Positions 55,841-63,416 of a DNA stretch of 64,000 bases are shown piece after piece. The position numbers and the translations under genes are program-made. Numbering within the stretch: the stretch's first letter is position 1; each line of letters begins with the position of its first letter. The notes under the pieces were generated by a model, which saw nothing but the letters and a program-made list of their open reading frames with translations, did no database searches and was not told the DNA's origin. Source of the stretch: Spirosoma profusum (lineage in GTDB: Bacteria > Bacteroidota > Bacteroidia > Cytophagales > Spirosomataceae). The stretch spans positions 1 through 64,000 of the forward strand of contig NZ_JACWZY010000030.1 in the NCBI RefSeq assembly GCF_014699005.1. The letters are read 5' to 3'.

Positions 55841-56848
55841 TTAACGTATCAATCGCACTCTCCCCGTCCGAACGTAATCATTTTCAGTACCAACCGACCG
55901 GGCTGACTTATACGAAAGTACCCAGGCATAGTCACCAGTGGCACAAGGACTTCCATTAAACGTACCGTCCCATTTATTTTCCGGGTCAGTGCTTGCGAAT
56001 ATAAGGCTGCCCCACCGGTTATAAATTTTCAAGCTGAACGATGCTACGTCCTGAAAAAATACAGTCAAGGCATCATTTACACCATCGTTATTTGGCGTAA
56101 AGACATCCGGTACGTACACCGGATCGGGCATACAGGAACTGCATTGTCTAAGCTGAATATCATCAATTGCCAGATCGTTGCCGCAGCCGCCTTCCTGATT
56201 CAAGAGTTTAATAACTACGCGTTCATCGGTTAAAGGAGCTGTGAAAACAGTTGCATACTGATTCCAGACGGGCGTTGGTGTTTCGATAATGGTCCCTAAA
56301 TCAATTGACTTTAATATTGTTCCATCTTCCGTTTCGACGCGGATGGTCAGGTTAGGTAACACAGAATTTTGACACACGCCGGGCTTGATTAAGTTTACAG
56401 CCCAGAGCGATAATTCATAACTTGTACCCGGACACAAACCAGCTGCAATCGGTTGTTTATAAAATTCCCCTGCTTCAAATGCCCCATTTACAATCATCAG
56501 CTTACCAGTTACATCGCCAGGCGTATGATCTTCGGATAAAGCATGCCAGAATGAACTGAAACACGTACCGTCGACTGCGTTTGAAATGGTATATTGACCG
56601 TCTTCCGGACAAGCGGACGCTATGTAGGAATAAGCCGTTAAGCCGGTCAGGGATACATTTTGTTGCATCGACCCAAAAGACTGATTTATAATTAAGTCAC
56701 TGGAAGGGGCATTACAACGTTGAGAAAAAACAGGGAGGTTACAGCTTATAAGCAACCAGATAACCACGCTTGTTGCTACCCGGATTCGACCCGACAATGT
56801 AAGGCTATTGATGGTAAAATTATGGGCAGCGTAACGCATAATAAGCAT
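55841..56848 (-). CDS. secreted protein with gliding/type IX sorting C-terminal domain
   Basis: The 335-residue protein has a signal region (VIWLLISCNLPVFSQ). A lectin- or adhesin-like middle at about 50-235 follows, with SLWAVNLIKPGVCQ and DLAIDDIQLRQCSSC. The C-terminal CHU_C/TIGR04131 gliding-associated domain is at about 245-335: PDVFTPNNDGVNDALTVFF, LKIYNRWGSLIF and WDGTFNGSPCATGDYAWVL. That domain directs export by the type IX system in gliding Bacteroidota. An alternative start is at 56839. Confidence 0.88.
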   Translation of the reverse strand: MLIMRYAAHNFTINSLTLSGRIRVATSVVIWLLISCNLPVFSQRCNAPSSDLIINQSFGSMQQNVSLTGLTAYSYIASACPEDGQYTISNAVDGTCFSSFWHALSEDHTPGDVTGKLMIVNGAFEAGEFYKQPIAAGLCPGTSYELSLWAVNLIKPGVCQNSVLPNLTIRVETEDGTILKSIDLGTIIETPTPVWNQYATVFTAPLTDERVVIKLLNQEGGCGNDLAIDDIQLRQCSSCMPDPVYVPDVFTPNNDGVNDALTVFFQDVASFSLKIYNRWGSLIFASTDPENKWDGTFNGSPCATGDYAWVLSYKSARSVGTENDYVRTGRVRLIR

Positions 56849-56964
56849 TTAGACGACTGGCTCAATGGGCGGTCACCAGTTGCTTTATGGAATTGTCTAA
56901 TTATCAATCAATTATATAGAGAGTATATATTAAATTAATAGTTTTTTAATATGTGTAAATAAAA

Positions 56965-57711
56965 ATGTACTATTCAACAGTATCCTGCGCATCGATCGAA
57001 CATGTTACGTGGCTTACCGAAACGGAATGCCACTTTGATGACGACGTAGCGGTATTTAGGTTTCGCTTGCCCGATACGTTCAGTACGTGGGCATGGGAAG
57101 CTGTTCTGTCTCCAGATGAGCGGGTAAAGGCAGAACGCTATTACCGACTACAGGACAGGCAGCGATTCAGCTACGCCAGAGGATTACTCAGGATTCTGGC
57201 CGGAAAATATACCGATCAATCCCCAAACAGCATCCAGTTTACACTTAGCTCCATGAAAAAACCAGAATTAAGTGGAGCAACGGGTTGGCATATTAACGTA
57301 TCGCACGCGGGCCAGTGGGTGTTGCTGGCTTTTGCCCGTGAGCCTGTCGGGGTCGATATTGAGCAGGTAAACGATACGTTTTCCTGGCAAGATATTGTTC
57401 AGCAGAGTTTTAGTCGACAGGAGCAGGAGCAACTGGCGGAGACACCGGATGCCCGACATCAGTTTTATGAATTATGGACGCGAAAGGAAGCCCTTCTCAA
57501 AGCTACTGGTAAAGGTCTTGACGACGATTTTGCAAAAATTCCCTCATTGAAAGGCATCCATTCCGTACGAAATGACGTATTGGGAGAAACCGATTCGTGG
57601 TCAGTACTGAGCTTTCCGACGGTAAATGATTATCTATCAGCGGTGGCTTATCGACCGAGATTAAAATTCCCTAAATTTTTTTCTATCGATAGTGGCTATT
57701 TAGAGCATTAA
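56965..57711 (+). CDS. Sfp-type 4'-phosphopantetheinyl transferase
   Basis: The 248-residue protein transfers phosphopantetheine from CoA to the serine of carrier domains. Signatures are VGVDIEQ (D131, E133) and ELWTRKEALLKATGKGL (W171, K174, E175, K179), the Mg2+/CoA site. The pseudo-dimeric length (about 230-250) is that of Sfp enzymes for NRPS/PKS. It is the natural activator of the PCP and ACP domains at 42.3-53.2 kb, and lies in the same island. The divergent gap upstream (56849-56964) is AT-rich and probably holds both promoters. Confidence 0.9.
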   Translation: MYYSTVSCASIEHVTWLTETECHFDDDVAVFRFRLPDTFSTWAWEAVLSPDERVKAERYYRLQDRQRFSYARGLLRILAGKYTDQSPNSIQFTLSSMKKPELSGATGWHINVSHAGQWVLLAFAREPVGVDIEQVNDTFSWQDIVQQSFSRQEQEQLAETPDARHQFYELWTRKEALLKATGKGLDDDFAKIPSLKGIHSVRNDVLGETDSWSVLSFPTVNDYLSAVAYRPRLKFPKFFSIDSGYLEH

Positions 57712-57773
57712 ACGTCAAAATAGAGAAATGTGTACAGTTCTTATGATATATTACTTGTTTTCATAATTTGTAA

Positions 57774-58781
57774 ATGGTAAACTTAAAGCAAGTTCATATC
57801 GCCCCATTGAACAGACCCATTGACGTTATGCAGCAGTTCGTGCTGAAAGCTCTTTACGTGTTGGTAACAGTAAAATACCCCAGGCTTCGCCCCGATTTAC
57901 GGTATTTCATTCGTGACAACTATTATTCCCGGTTAAATCAGTTTCAATTCTGGGCCAAAGATTATGTTACCAAAAGCCCGTATAAGGTCGTTGATTTTCA
58001 CGGTGAATTCGATCAGGAATTGCGTTACGTAATGCCGTTTGCATATTGGCATTTTCTGAACGGTACGTTGAAAAAAACAGTGTCGAGTTCGAATACGAAA
58101 CCGTTTTATTTTTTCAGCGAAAATCATGAAGAGAAGTATAATAAACGGGTTTGGGAAAGCGGATACGGTTATTATGAAGTACCCAACATGACGCACAGTC
58201 CGTCGTTCAGTTTCTCGAAATGGAAACGGGTTCCGTTGAAGGCGCATTACAAAAACGATGTATTTGTTTACGATAAACCGATTCTGATAATCGCCAATAA
58301 ATACAATATTGAATGGGACAAACCGCCCATAAACTTTCTGGACGTAGCGGCTCTGGATCGAATTATTTCGACGTATAAATCGCGGTACCAGATCATCTAT
58401 AACCGACCTTTATCAACCCAGATTGTGGTCGATAATAGTGAAATTATGGATTTGAATGAGCATGAATGGATGCGGCAAAATCATCCGGAAGTGCTGCTAA
58501 TGAATGACTTATATGGGGTGCATAAAGATAAAGTTTCGAACTTTAATCATCTCCAGTTGATGGTATACGCCAACTGCAACCGGTTTATTTCGATGCATGG
58601 CGGAACGGCGGCTCTAGCCAGCTATTTTGAAGGCATAAATATCATTCTGTCGCATCCGGGTGGGGGTATGGAGCACCATTTTAACGAATACGCCACTATT
58701 TTTCCGGCACTGTCGGGTGCGAAAATCCTTCACGCCAAAAACAGACAGGAAGTATTTGATTATCTGGACACTAATTATTGA
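57774..58781 (+). CDS. hypothetical protein, possibly GT-B/GT61-like
   Basis: The 335-residue soluble protein is not a family I recognise with certainty. It has no signal peptide or helix. VYDKPILIIANKYNIEW (about 163) and the C-terminal CNRFISMHGGTAALASYF and PGGGMEHHFNEY recall the nucleotide-sugar side of GT-B or GT61-like glycosyltransferases, in which His/Gly-rich loops of this kind occur. The EPS context supports a sugar-transfer role (inference). Confidence 0.5.
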   Translation: MVNLKQVHIAPLNRPIDVMQQFVLKALYVLVTVKYPRLRPDLRYFIRDNYYSRLNQFQFWAKDYVTKSPYKVVDFHGEFDQELRYVMPFAYWHFLNGTLKKTVSSSNTKPFYFFSENHEEKYNKRVWESGYGYYEVPNMTHSPSFSFSKWKRVPLKAHYKNDVFVYDKPILIIANKYNIEWDKPPINFLDVAALDRIISTYKSRYQIIYNRPLSTQIVVDNSEIMDLNEHEWMRQNHPEVLLMNDLYGVHKDKVSNFNHLQLMVYANCNRFISMHGGTAALASYFEGINIILSHPGGGMEHHFNEYATIFPALSGAKILHAKNRQEVFDYLDTNY

Positions 58782-58881
58782 TTGAAAGCCAGTCGGGTTG
58801 CATCGGTTTTGTCTAAACAAACGTATTGTTAGATAACGGAACAGCTAAGGGACGTAACACACTGATTGACTCACCCAAAAG

Positions 58882-59520
58882 ATGTCGCTAAAAAAATACA
58901 TTGACGACCGACCAGCCCTCAAGCAGTTCGTACACCGGCTGCTGATTCCCTCGGGTCAGGCCCGCCCGCGCCGATGGGTGAATTGGTTCGTAAATCCGTT
59001 TGTGCATCAGCGCCATCGTACGTCAATTGTTCGGTCGAGTGTTCGGATGGACGTACTGCCCTTCAACCCGTTCATGTTGGGTGCTCAAAGCATAATTGAT
59101 GATTTTAGTGTAGTCAACAATGGCGTTGGTAGTGTTGAGATTGGAAGCAATACGTTGGTGGGCATCGGGAACGTAGTAATTGGCCCGGTTACTATTGGTA
59201 ACAACGTAATAACCGCGCAACACGTCGTATTATCCGGCCTGAACCACGTCTACGAAGACGTACATAAACCCATTCGCGATCAAGCCGTTACCCGACATCG
59301 AATTATCATTGAGGACGATTGCTGGATTGGTGCTAACGTAACGATAACGGCTGGTATTACTATTGGTCGCCATGCAGTGGTAGCCGGAGGCAGCGTAGTC
59401 ACGCGCGACGTACCAGCTTATACAATAGTAGGAGGTAACCCTGCCCGAATCCTGAAATATTATGATGCGCAGGTGGGAGAGTGGGTAAGCGCCAAAAAAT
59501 CAGCCGATTTACCTGTGTAA
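58882..59520 (+). CDS. hexapeptide-repeat O-acetyltransferase
   Basis: The 212-residue protein has a left-handed beta-helix with repeats from about residue 70 to 195: IGSNTLVGIGNVVIGPVTIG, DDCWIGANVTITAGITIG and HAVVAGGSVVTRDVPAYTIV. The ending GGNPARIL is typical of the WcaF/NeuD/Lac-type acetyltransferases. The N-terminal 70 residues are an accessory region. It probably O-acetylates an EPS sugar. A terminator follows at 59571. Confidence 0.85.
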   Translation: MSLKKYIDDRPALKQFVHRLLIPSGQARPRRWVNWFVNPFVHQRHRTSIVRSSVRMDVLPFNPFMLGAQSIIDDFSVVNNGVGSVEIGSNTLVGIGNVVIGPVTIGNNVITAQHVVLSGLNHVYEDVHKPIRDQAVTRHRIIIEDDCWIGANVTITAGITIGRHAVVAGGSVVTRDVPAYTIVGGNPARILKYYDAQVGEWVSAKKSADLPV

Positions 59521-59852
59521 AAGAACAGGGGAATTGTAAGCCTAAAACTATAAAACTGATGAAAATTGGAAAGTCAGATGACTTATTGTCGTCTGGCTTT
59601 TTGGTTTGTAGCTAGTAGATGCTGAATTGGAGGAAAATTCTCTATCAGAAGAATCCTAAATCTTATTTTTGTACTATAAAAATTGCGTTTTCATACTTCT
59701 GTGCTTAGAATAATGTAATATCAGGTTTTCACCGTTGATCGTTGTTTTTTGTTGCTTCATCCCTCAAATCCGGCGTTTGGTACTAATTCGGTAGGTGGAT
59801 TCACGAGTTACCCTCATATTTGTATCATCAATCACAAACAACAACTACACTA
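59521..59852. other. AT-rich intergenic region before a small ORF
   Basis: This 332-base stretch holds the terminator at 59571-59602 and otherwise AT-rich text. CATATTTG at 59815-59822 could be a -7 element for the small ORF at 59853; no matching -33 was found. Confidence 0.4.
59571..59602 (+). terminator. intrinsic terminator after the acetyltransferase
   Basis: Arms aagtcagatgac (59571-59582) and gtcgtctggctt (59588-59599) pair with two G-T wobbles, followed by T5. Confidence 0.7.
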
Positions 59853-59966
59853 ATGAAAACGAACCTTTTGCACATCAACCGCCCTCCCCGGCCCCGAATT
59901 ATTGAAGTAGGTGGCCCTTTAGTTGGCCTTCGTGGTCGGACTATTTACCGGATGCGGGCTCGCTAA
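59853..59966 (+). CDS. 37-aa Pro/Arg-rich small peptide (candidate)
   Basis: ATG at 59853 opens 37 codons ending TAA at 59964-59966. The peptide starts MKTNLLHINRPPRPRIIEVG and ends GRTIYRMRAR. It is strongly basic and has a PPRPR segment, a GGPLVGLRGR segment and no acidic patches except one Glu. A good terminator lies 21 bases after the stop (59988-60015) and a weak -7 element precedes it, so it could be an independent short transcript. It could be a leader peptide, antimicrobial-like peptide or RiPP precursor; no family is recognised. Confidence 0.45.
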   Translation: MKTNLLHINRPPRPRIIEVGGPLVGLRGRTIYRMRAR

Positions 59967-59987
59967 GCGACCTGATCCCCAAGCGGT

Positions 59988-60015
59988 AAGCTCCCGGAAA
60001 GTGGGAGCTTTTTTT
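59988..60015 (+). terminator. intrinsic terminator after the 37-aa ORF
   Basis: Arms aagctccc (59988-59995) and gggagctt (60003-60010) are perfectly complementary, and the T-run ends at 60015. Confidence 0.85.
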
Positions 60016-60101
60016 GCTTTATAGTCAAGTAAACACTGGGTATTTCTTATCGTCCTAAAGCTTATTAACAATAGCTACTTATATATCAAATTCGCTTTTC
60101 T

Positions 60102-60746
60102 ATGATCAAACAATACTTGCTAACATCCTTTCTACTTCTCTTTATTTCCTCCTTCTCATTTTGTCAAGACTCTATCCAGGTTAAATCTAATAAATCAGTA
60201 GTGCCTTTCTATAAATGGGAAGTAGGGATAGATTTACTTCCCCTTGTTGATAAGGCTAAAGATGCATACGGATACGTTCTCAAACGTAACTATGAATTAG
60301 CTAGTGGCCGAAAAGCGTTACGACTTAAAGTATGGCCTCGCTTTTTAGTCAATCCCGGAACAGGAGTAGGAGGAGCAGTAGGAACGGGAGAAGAAAAGCA
60401 AACCAGTATCAACCTGGCATTGGGGTATGAGCGCCAAAAGTTGTACGGCCATTTCGCGGTTTTATATGGTCTTGAGCCTTATTTCCACTACAGTTTAATT
60501 CGAGTACTAGTAATTCCTAGCGGTTTAGAAGCAATTAGACAAGAAGAGACGAGACTAGGGGTGGCTGGTTTTATTGGTGGCCGCTATTACGTAGGGAGCC
60601 ACCTCAGTTTTACACTGGAAAGCCATTTGGTTTATCAGTATCGCGACTTTAGTGGTAACCAACAAAATGTTGCCAGCTATTTTCAACGCACTCACCAGTT
60701 GTTCATTGAACCGATTCACGCCCTTTACGTCAGCTATCAATTCTAG
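60102..60746 (+). CDS. putative outer-membrane beta-barrel protein
   Basis: The 214-residue protein has a signal peptide (LLTSFLLLFISSFSFCQ). The mature part alternates polar and hydrophobic residues in strand-like runs (INLALGYERQKLYGHFAVLY, LSFTLESHLVYQYRDF) and ends in LYVSYQF with a terminal Phe, the usual outer-membrane barrel signature. No family is recognised. It lies between the small peptide gene and a MITE-like element, and its base composition is more AT-rich than its neighbours. Confidence 0.65.
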   Translation: MIKQYLLTSFLLLFISSFSFCQDSIQVKSNKSVVPFYKWEVGIDLLPLVDKAKDAYGYVLKRNYELASGRKALRLKVWPRFLVNPGTGVGGAVGTGEEKQTSINLALGYERQKLYGHFAVLYGLEPYFHYSLIRVLVIPSGLEAIRQEETRLGVAGFIGGRYYVGSHLSFTLESHLVYQYRDFSGNQQNVASYFQRTHQLFIEPIHALYVSYQF

Positions 60747-61062
60747 CTACTTTTTGAACCTATTTAAACTTTAATTCGAGTGCGGTTTTTGTCATGCTGA
60801 CTCAGGAAGCATCTTAAACTTTCCTCATTAGTACTTTAGGATGCCTCAAGATGCTTCCTGCGTCAGCATGACAAAAACACTCATTTTAGAATTGCGTCTG
60901 AAAGTTTAAACAGGCTCTTTATTTTTATTACAGGGTCAATCTATATGGAATTAACTTTTTATCGAATAATATAATTCGTAGTTAGTCAACATGTAAGGAT
61001 AATGTACAAGCCACTAATTACTCAGTCAGTTGTATTTTTGCCCGTGCTACGTAGCAGATTAC
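60747..61062. other. intergenic region between convergent genes
   Basis: This 316-base gap is largely occupied by the MITE-like element. The rest (60918-61062) is AT-rich with no recognised signal other than tgctacgtagca near 61046, an ACGTA-type palindrome. Confidence 0.5.
60756..60917. mobile_element. MITE-like element, long copy with nested hairpin
   Basis: Outer 17-base inverted ends (60756-60772, 60901-60917) pair at 15 of 17 positions. Inside, arms 60785-60815 and 60848-60878 pair at 30 of 31 (gtttttgtcatgctga core). There is no coding potential. It shares its ends and interior with the short copy at 54182-54254 and partly with the arm at about 12450. Confidence 0.6.
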
Positions 61063-62277
61063 TTATATCCCCTGAATAACCGCTTCAAACTCTTCAGCCC
61101 GCTTTTCCCAGGAATTGGCTTTTGCCATCGCAATACGTTCGTCAATTCGGGACGTAGCGTTATCCGATAAAGCGTAACGTAGTGCTTTGGCGAAATCTTC
61201 CGGGTTATTCGCCAGTTCGACAACGCCGTCAAAATCATCCAGAATCGAAAAAGGCGTAGACACAACGGAGAGGCCAGCCGCCAGATATTCGTTGATTTTC
61301 AGGGGATAAATTGTGTAAGTATGCTCGTTGCACACGAACGGAATCATGGCTGCCGTCATTCGGGCAAGTAAGGCGGGTAATTGTGGGGGTTGGTGTGGCG
61401 GAATAAACTCTACATTCGGATAAGCGGACAGGACTTCCTTCAGTGCTACCGATTTTACTTCACCAACAAATTGAAATACTACGTCGGGCATGGTTCGTAC
61501 ACAATACTCGACTAGTTCAAGGTCAATTCGGTTGTCGGCGGTTCCCAGATAGCCTACAATGGGTTTCGTTGGCTGTTCCTGTTGCGCCAGGAAATGCGCT
61601 TGGTTAAACAAGTCGAAATTAACGCCATTTTTTACACAGAATGCATTCGGCTGAAGCTCAGATTTCGTCCGACGTAGCGTTTCGGACGTAGTAACCACAG
61701 CATCAACGCGAGGTAAATAAAGCGATTCGTAACGCCGTCCATGACGACTGATCCAGCTTGCGGCCGTTATCTCATCGAAACAGTAATAAATGGTTGCGCT
61801 CTCGCCCAGTTTTCCGAGCATAGGCAGTCCAAAAACGGGATTAAAGGCATTAATAACCAGCGGTTTCTTCATGCCAAGTTTTGCCATCACCCGCCGGAGT
61901 CCGGCTGTTAGTCTATTGACGTTCAGACGTAGTAGAGCATCGTGGGGCTTAACCGGCAGGAAATTTACGGGTAGCATGAGCGGTGGTGCCCAAACATAGG
62001 CTTCAATGCCGTCTTCGAGTGTTTTTTTAGTTAGTGGATCACTCAAACGTATCGGTGCTCGTAATGCCATTGGTTGGCGCCCCAAAAGCCCCATCGCCCA
62101 ATCTTTAAGCGTATACTGATAATCGACGTAAAGCACTTTGTGACGGGCCGCCAGTTCGGACATCAACTGCACCACAGCCTTCTGATAATCACCTTCCCAG
62201 GTGGTCTGACCAACACAAATAATACTGTCGAAGTCCTTCATAGAAAAAGGTAAACGGCGTTTATCGTCAGAACTCAT
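61063..62277 (-). CDS. glycosyltransferase (GT4/GT-B-type)
   Basis: The 404-residue protein lacks a signal peptide and has a GT-B fold. The N-terminal half opens with FDSIICVGQTTWEGDYQKAV, and the C-terminal nucleotide-sugar half has KPIVGYLGTADNRIDLELVE and YPLKINEYLAAGLSVVSTP (E-x7-E-like region). It would transfer a sugar in EPS assembly. The ATG at 62277 overlaps the stop of the upstream glycosyltransferase (62274) by 4 bases, an ATGA coupling that supports this start over Met13. Confidence 0.85.
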   Translation of the reverse strand: MSSDDKRRLPFSMKDFDSIICVGQTTWEGDYQKAVVQLMSELAARHKVLYVDYQYTLKDWAMGLLGRQPMALRAPIRLSDPLTKKTLEDGIEAYVWAPPLMLPVNFLPVKPHDALLRLNVNRLTAGLRRVMAKLGMKKPLVINAFNPVFGLPMLGKLGESATIYYCFDEITAASWISRHGRRYESLYLPRVDAVVTTSETLRRTKSELQPNAFCVKNGVNFDLFNQAHFLAQQEQPTKPIVGYLGTADNRIDLELVEYCVRTMPDVVFQFVGEVKSVALKEVLSAYPNVEFIPPHQPPQLPALLARMTAAMIPFVCNEHTYTIYPLKINEYLAAGLSVVSTPFSILDDFDGVVELANNPEDFAKALRYALSDNATSRIDERIAMAKANSWEKRAEEFEAVIQGI

Positions 62278-63416
62278 GAGCGTCGGGAGGCATCCAACGA
62301 CATTGTATATACGTCGATTAGGTGACTGGCCGTTGCGTGCCAGGAAAATAATTCGGCTCGTTTCAGCCCTTTTTCGCGTAAATCGGTCCGTAGCGCATTG
62401 TCGATTAATAAACGTAACAGCTTACGAGCCATGTCTTCGGATGAAGTTGGGTCGGCCAAAAGGGCCGCATCACCCGCTACTTCCGGCATCGACGACGTAG
62501 TGGATGTTAAAACGGGCGTACCGCAGGCCATGGCTTCCAGAATGGGCAACCCAAAACTTTCTCGTAGCGACGGACACAGAAAAACAGTGGCGGCATTATA
62601 CACTAACGGCAATACGTTGTTGGGAATATAGCCGCACAAACGAATGTCGCTGGCCAGCGATTGACCACCAATTTCGTTCAGTAACGTATCGAGCGACGCT
62701 TGAGGTAGATTGGAAATAACGATTGGCAGCGAAAGTTGCCCCTGTTGTTTAAGCCATAACAGCGACTTTAGCACCCCACCTACGTTTTTCTTCGGGTCAG
62801 TATTACCCAGGAAAAAGATAAACGACTCGGGCAGGTTGTATTTTTTTCGAACCTCAGCAAGTTTCTCGGCATCATCAATCACCCTGAATTGCCTGCTAAC
62901 GGCGTTCCAGATGGCTACGACCTGCGCCGGATTCAGGTGCATATGGTCGATGATACGTTGCCGTTCGAAGTTGGAGACCGTAATGATGCGGTCACTGGAT
63001 TTCACCACACGTGGTACGTTCCAGCGTCGATACTGATTGCCGAATCGCTGGTACCAGCTACCACGTAGCAGTGGCTGATTTTCCAGGAAAATAATGTCAT
63101 GAAGCGTCAGTACCAGGGGCACCGAGCAACGTAATGGAGCCGTGTTGGCTGTGCAGTGCAATAAATCGACGCCGTATTGCTTCACCGCTTTCGGAAGTAC
63201 GTATTGCTCCCAGACCGGATAAGGTCCGCCATCCAGTTCGACAAACTGAATGTTCGGTACGTCGGGAAGTCCATCGCGGTTCGAATCGGGTTTCACAAAA
63301 ACCACAAATTCATGTTGTGGAAAATCGGCCAGCGCCCGGATCGTTTCCAAAGCGACAATATCCATACCGTGCCGGTGGGGCCTCAGGAGCCGTTGTGCCT
63401 CAATTCCGATTCTCAT
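62274..63416 (-). CDS. GT4-family glycosyltransferase
   Basis: The 380-residue protein is a typical GT-B GT4 enzyme: RIGIEAQRLLRPHRHGMDIV at the start, KYNLPESFIFFLGNTDPKKN near 190, and PSLRESFGLPILEAMACGTP (about 288) as the sugar-nucleotide site. It has mannosyl/glucosyl transferase-like features but unknown specificity. It overlaps both neighbours by 4 bases (ATGA type), so three genes form a tight operon on the minus strand. Confidence 0.9.
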   Translation of the reverse strand: MRIGIEAQRLLRPHRHGMDIVALETIRALADFPQHEFVVFVKPDSNRDGLPDVPNIQFVELDGGPYPVWEQYVLPKAVKQYGVDLLHCTANTAPLRCSVPLVLTLHDIIFLENQPLLRGSWYQRFGNQYRRWNVPRVVKSSDRIITVSNFERQRIIDHMHLNPAQVVAIWNAVSRQFRVIDDAEKLAEVRKKYNLPESFIFFLGNTDPKKNVGGVLKSLLWLKQQGQLSLPIVISNLPQASLDTLLNEIGGQSLASDIRLCGYIPNNVLPLVYNAATVFLCPSLRESFGLPILEAMACGTPVLTSTTSSMPEVAGDAALLADPTSSEDMARKLLRLLIDNALRTDLREKGLKRAELFSWHATASHLIDVYTMSLDASRRS

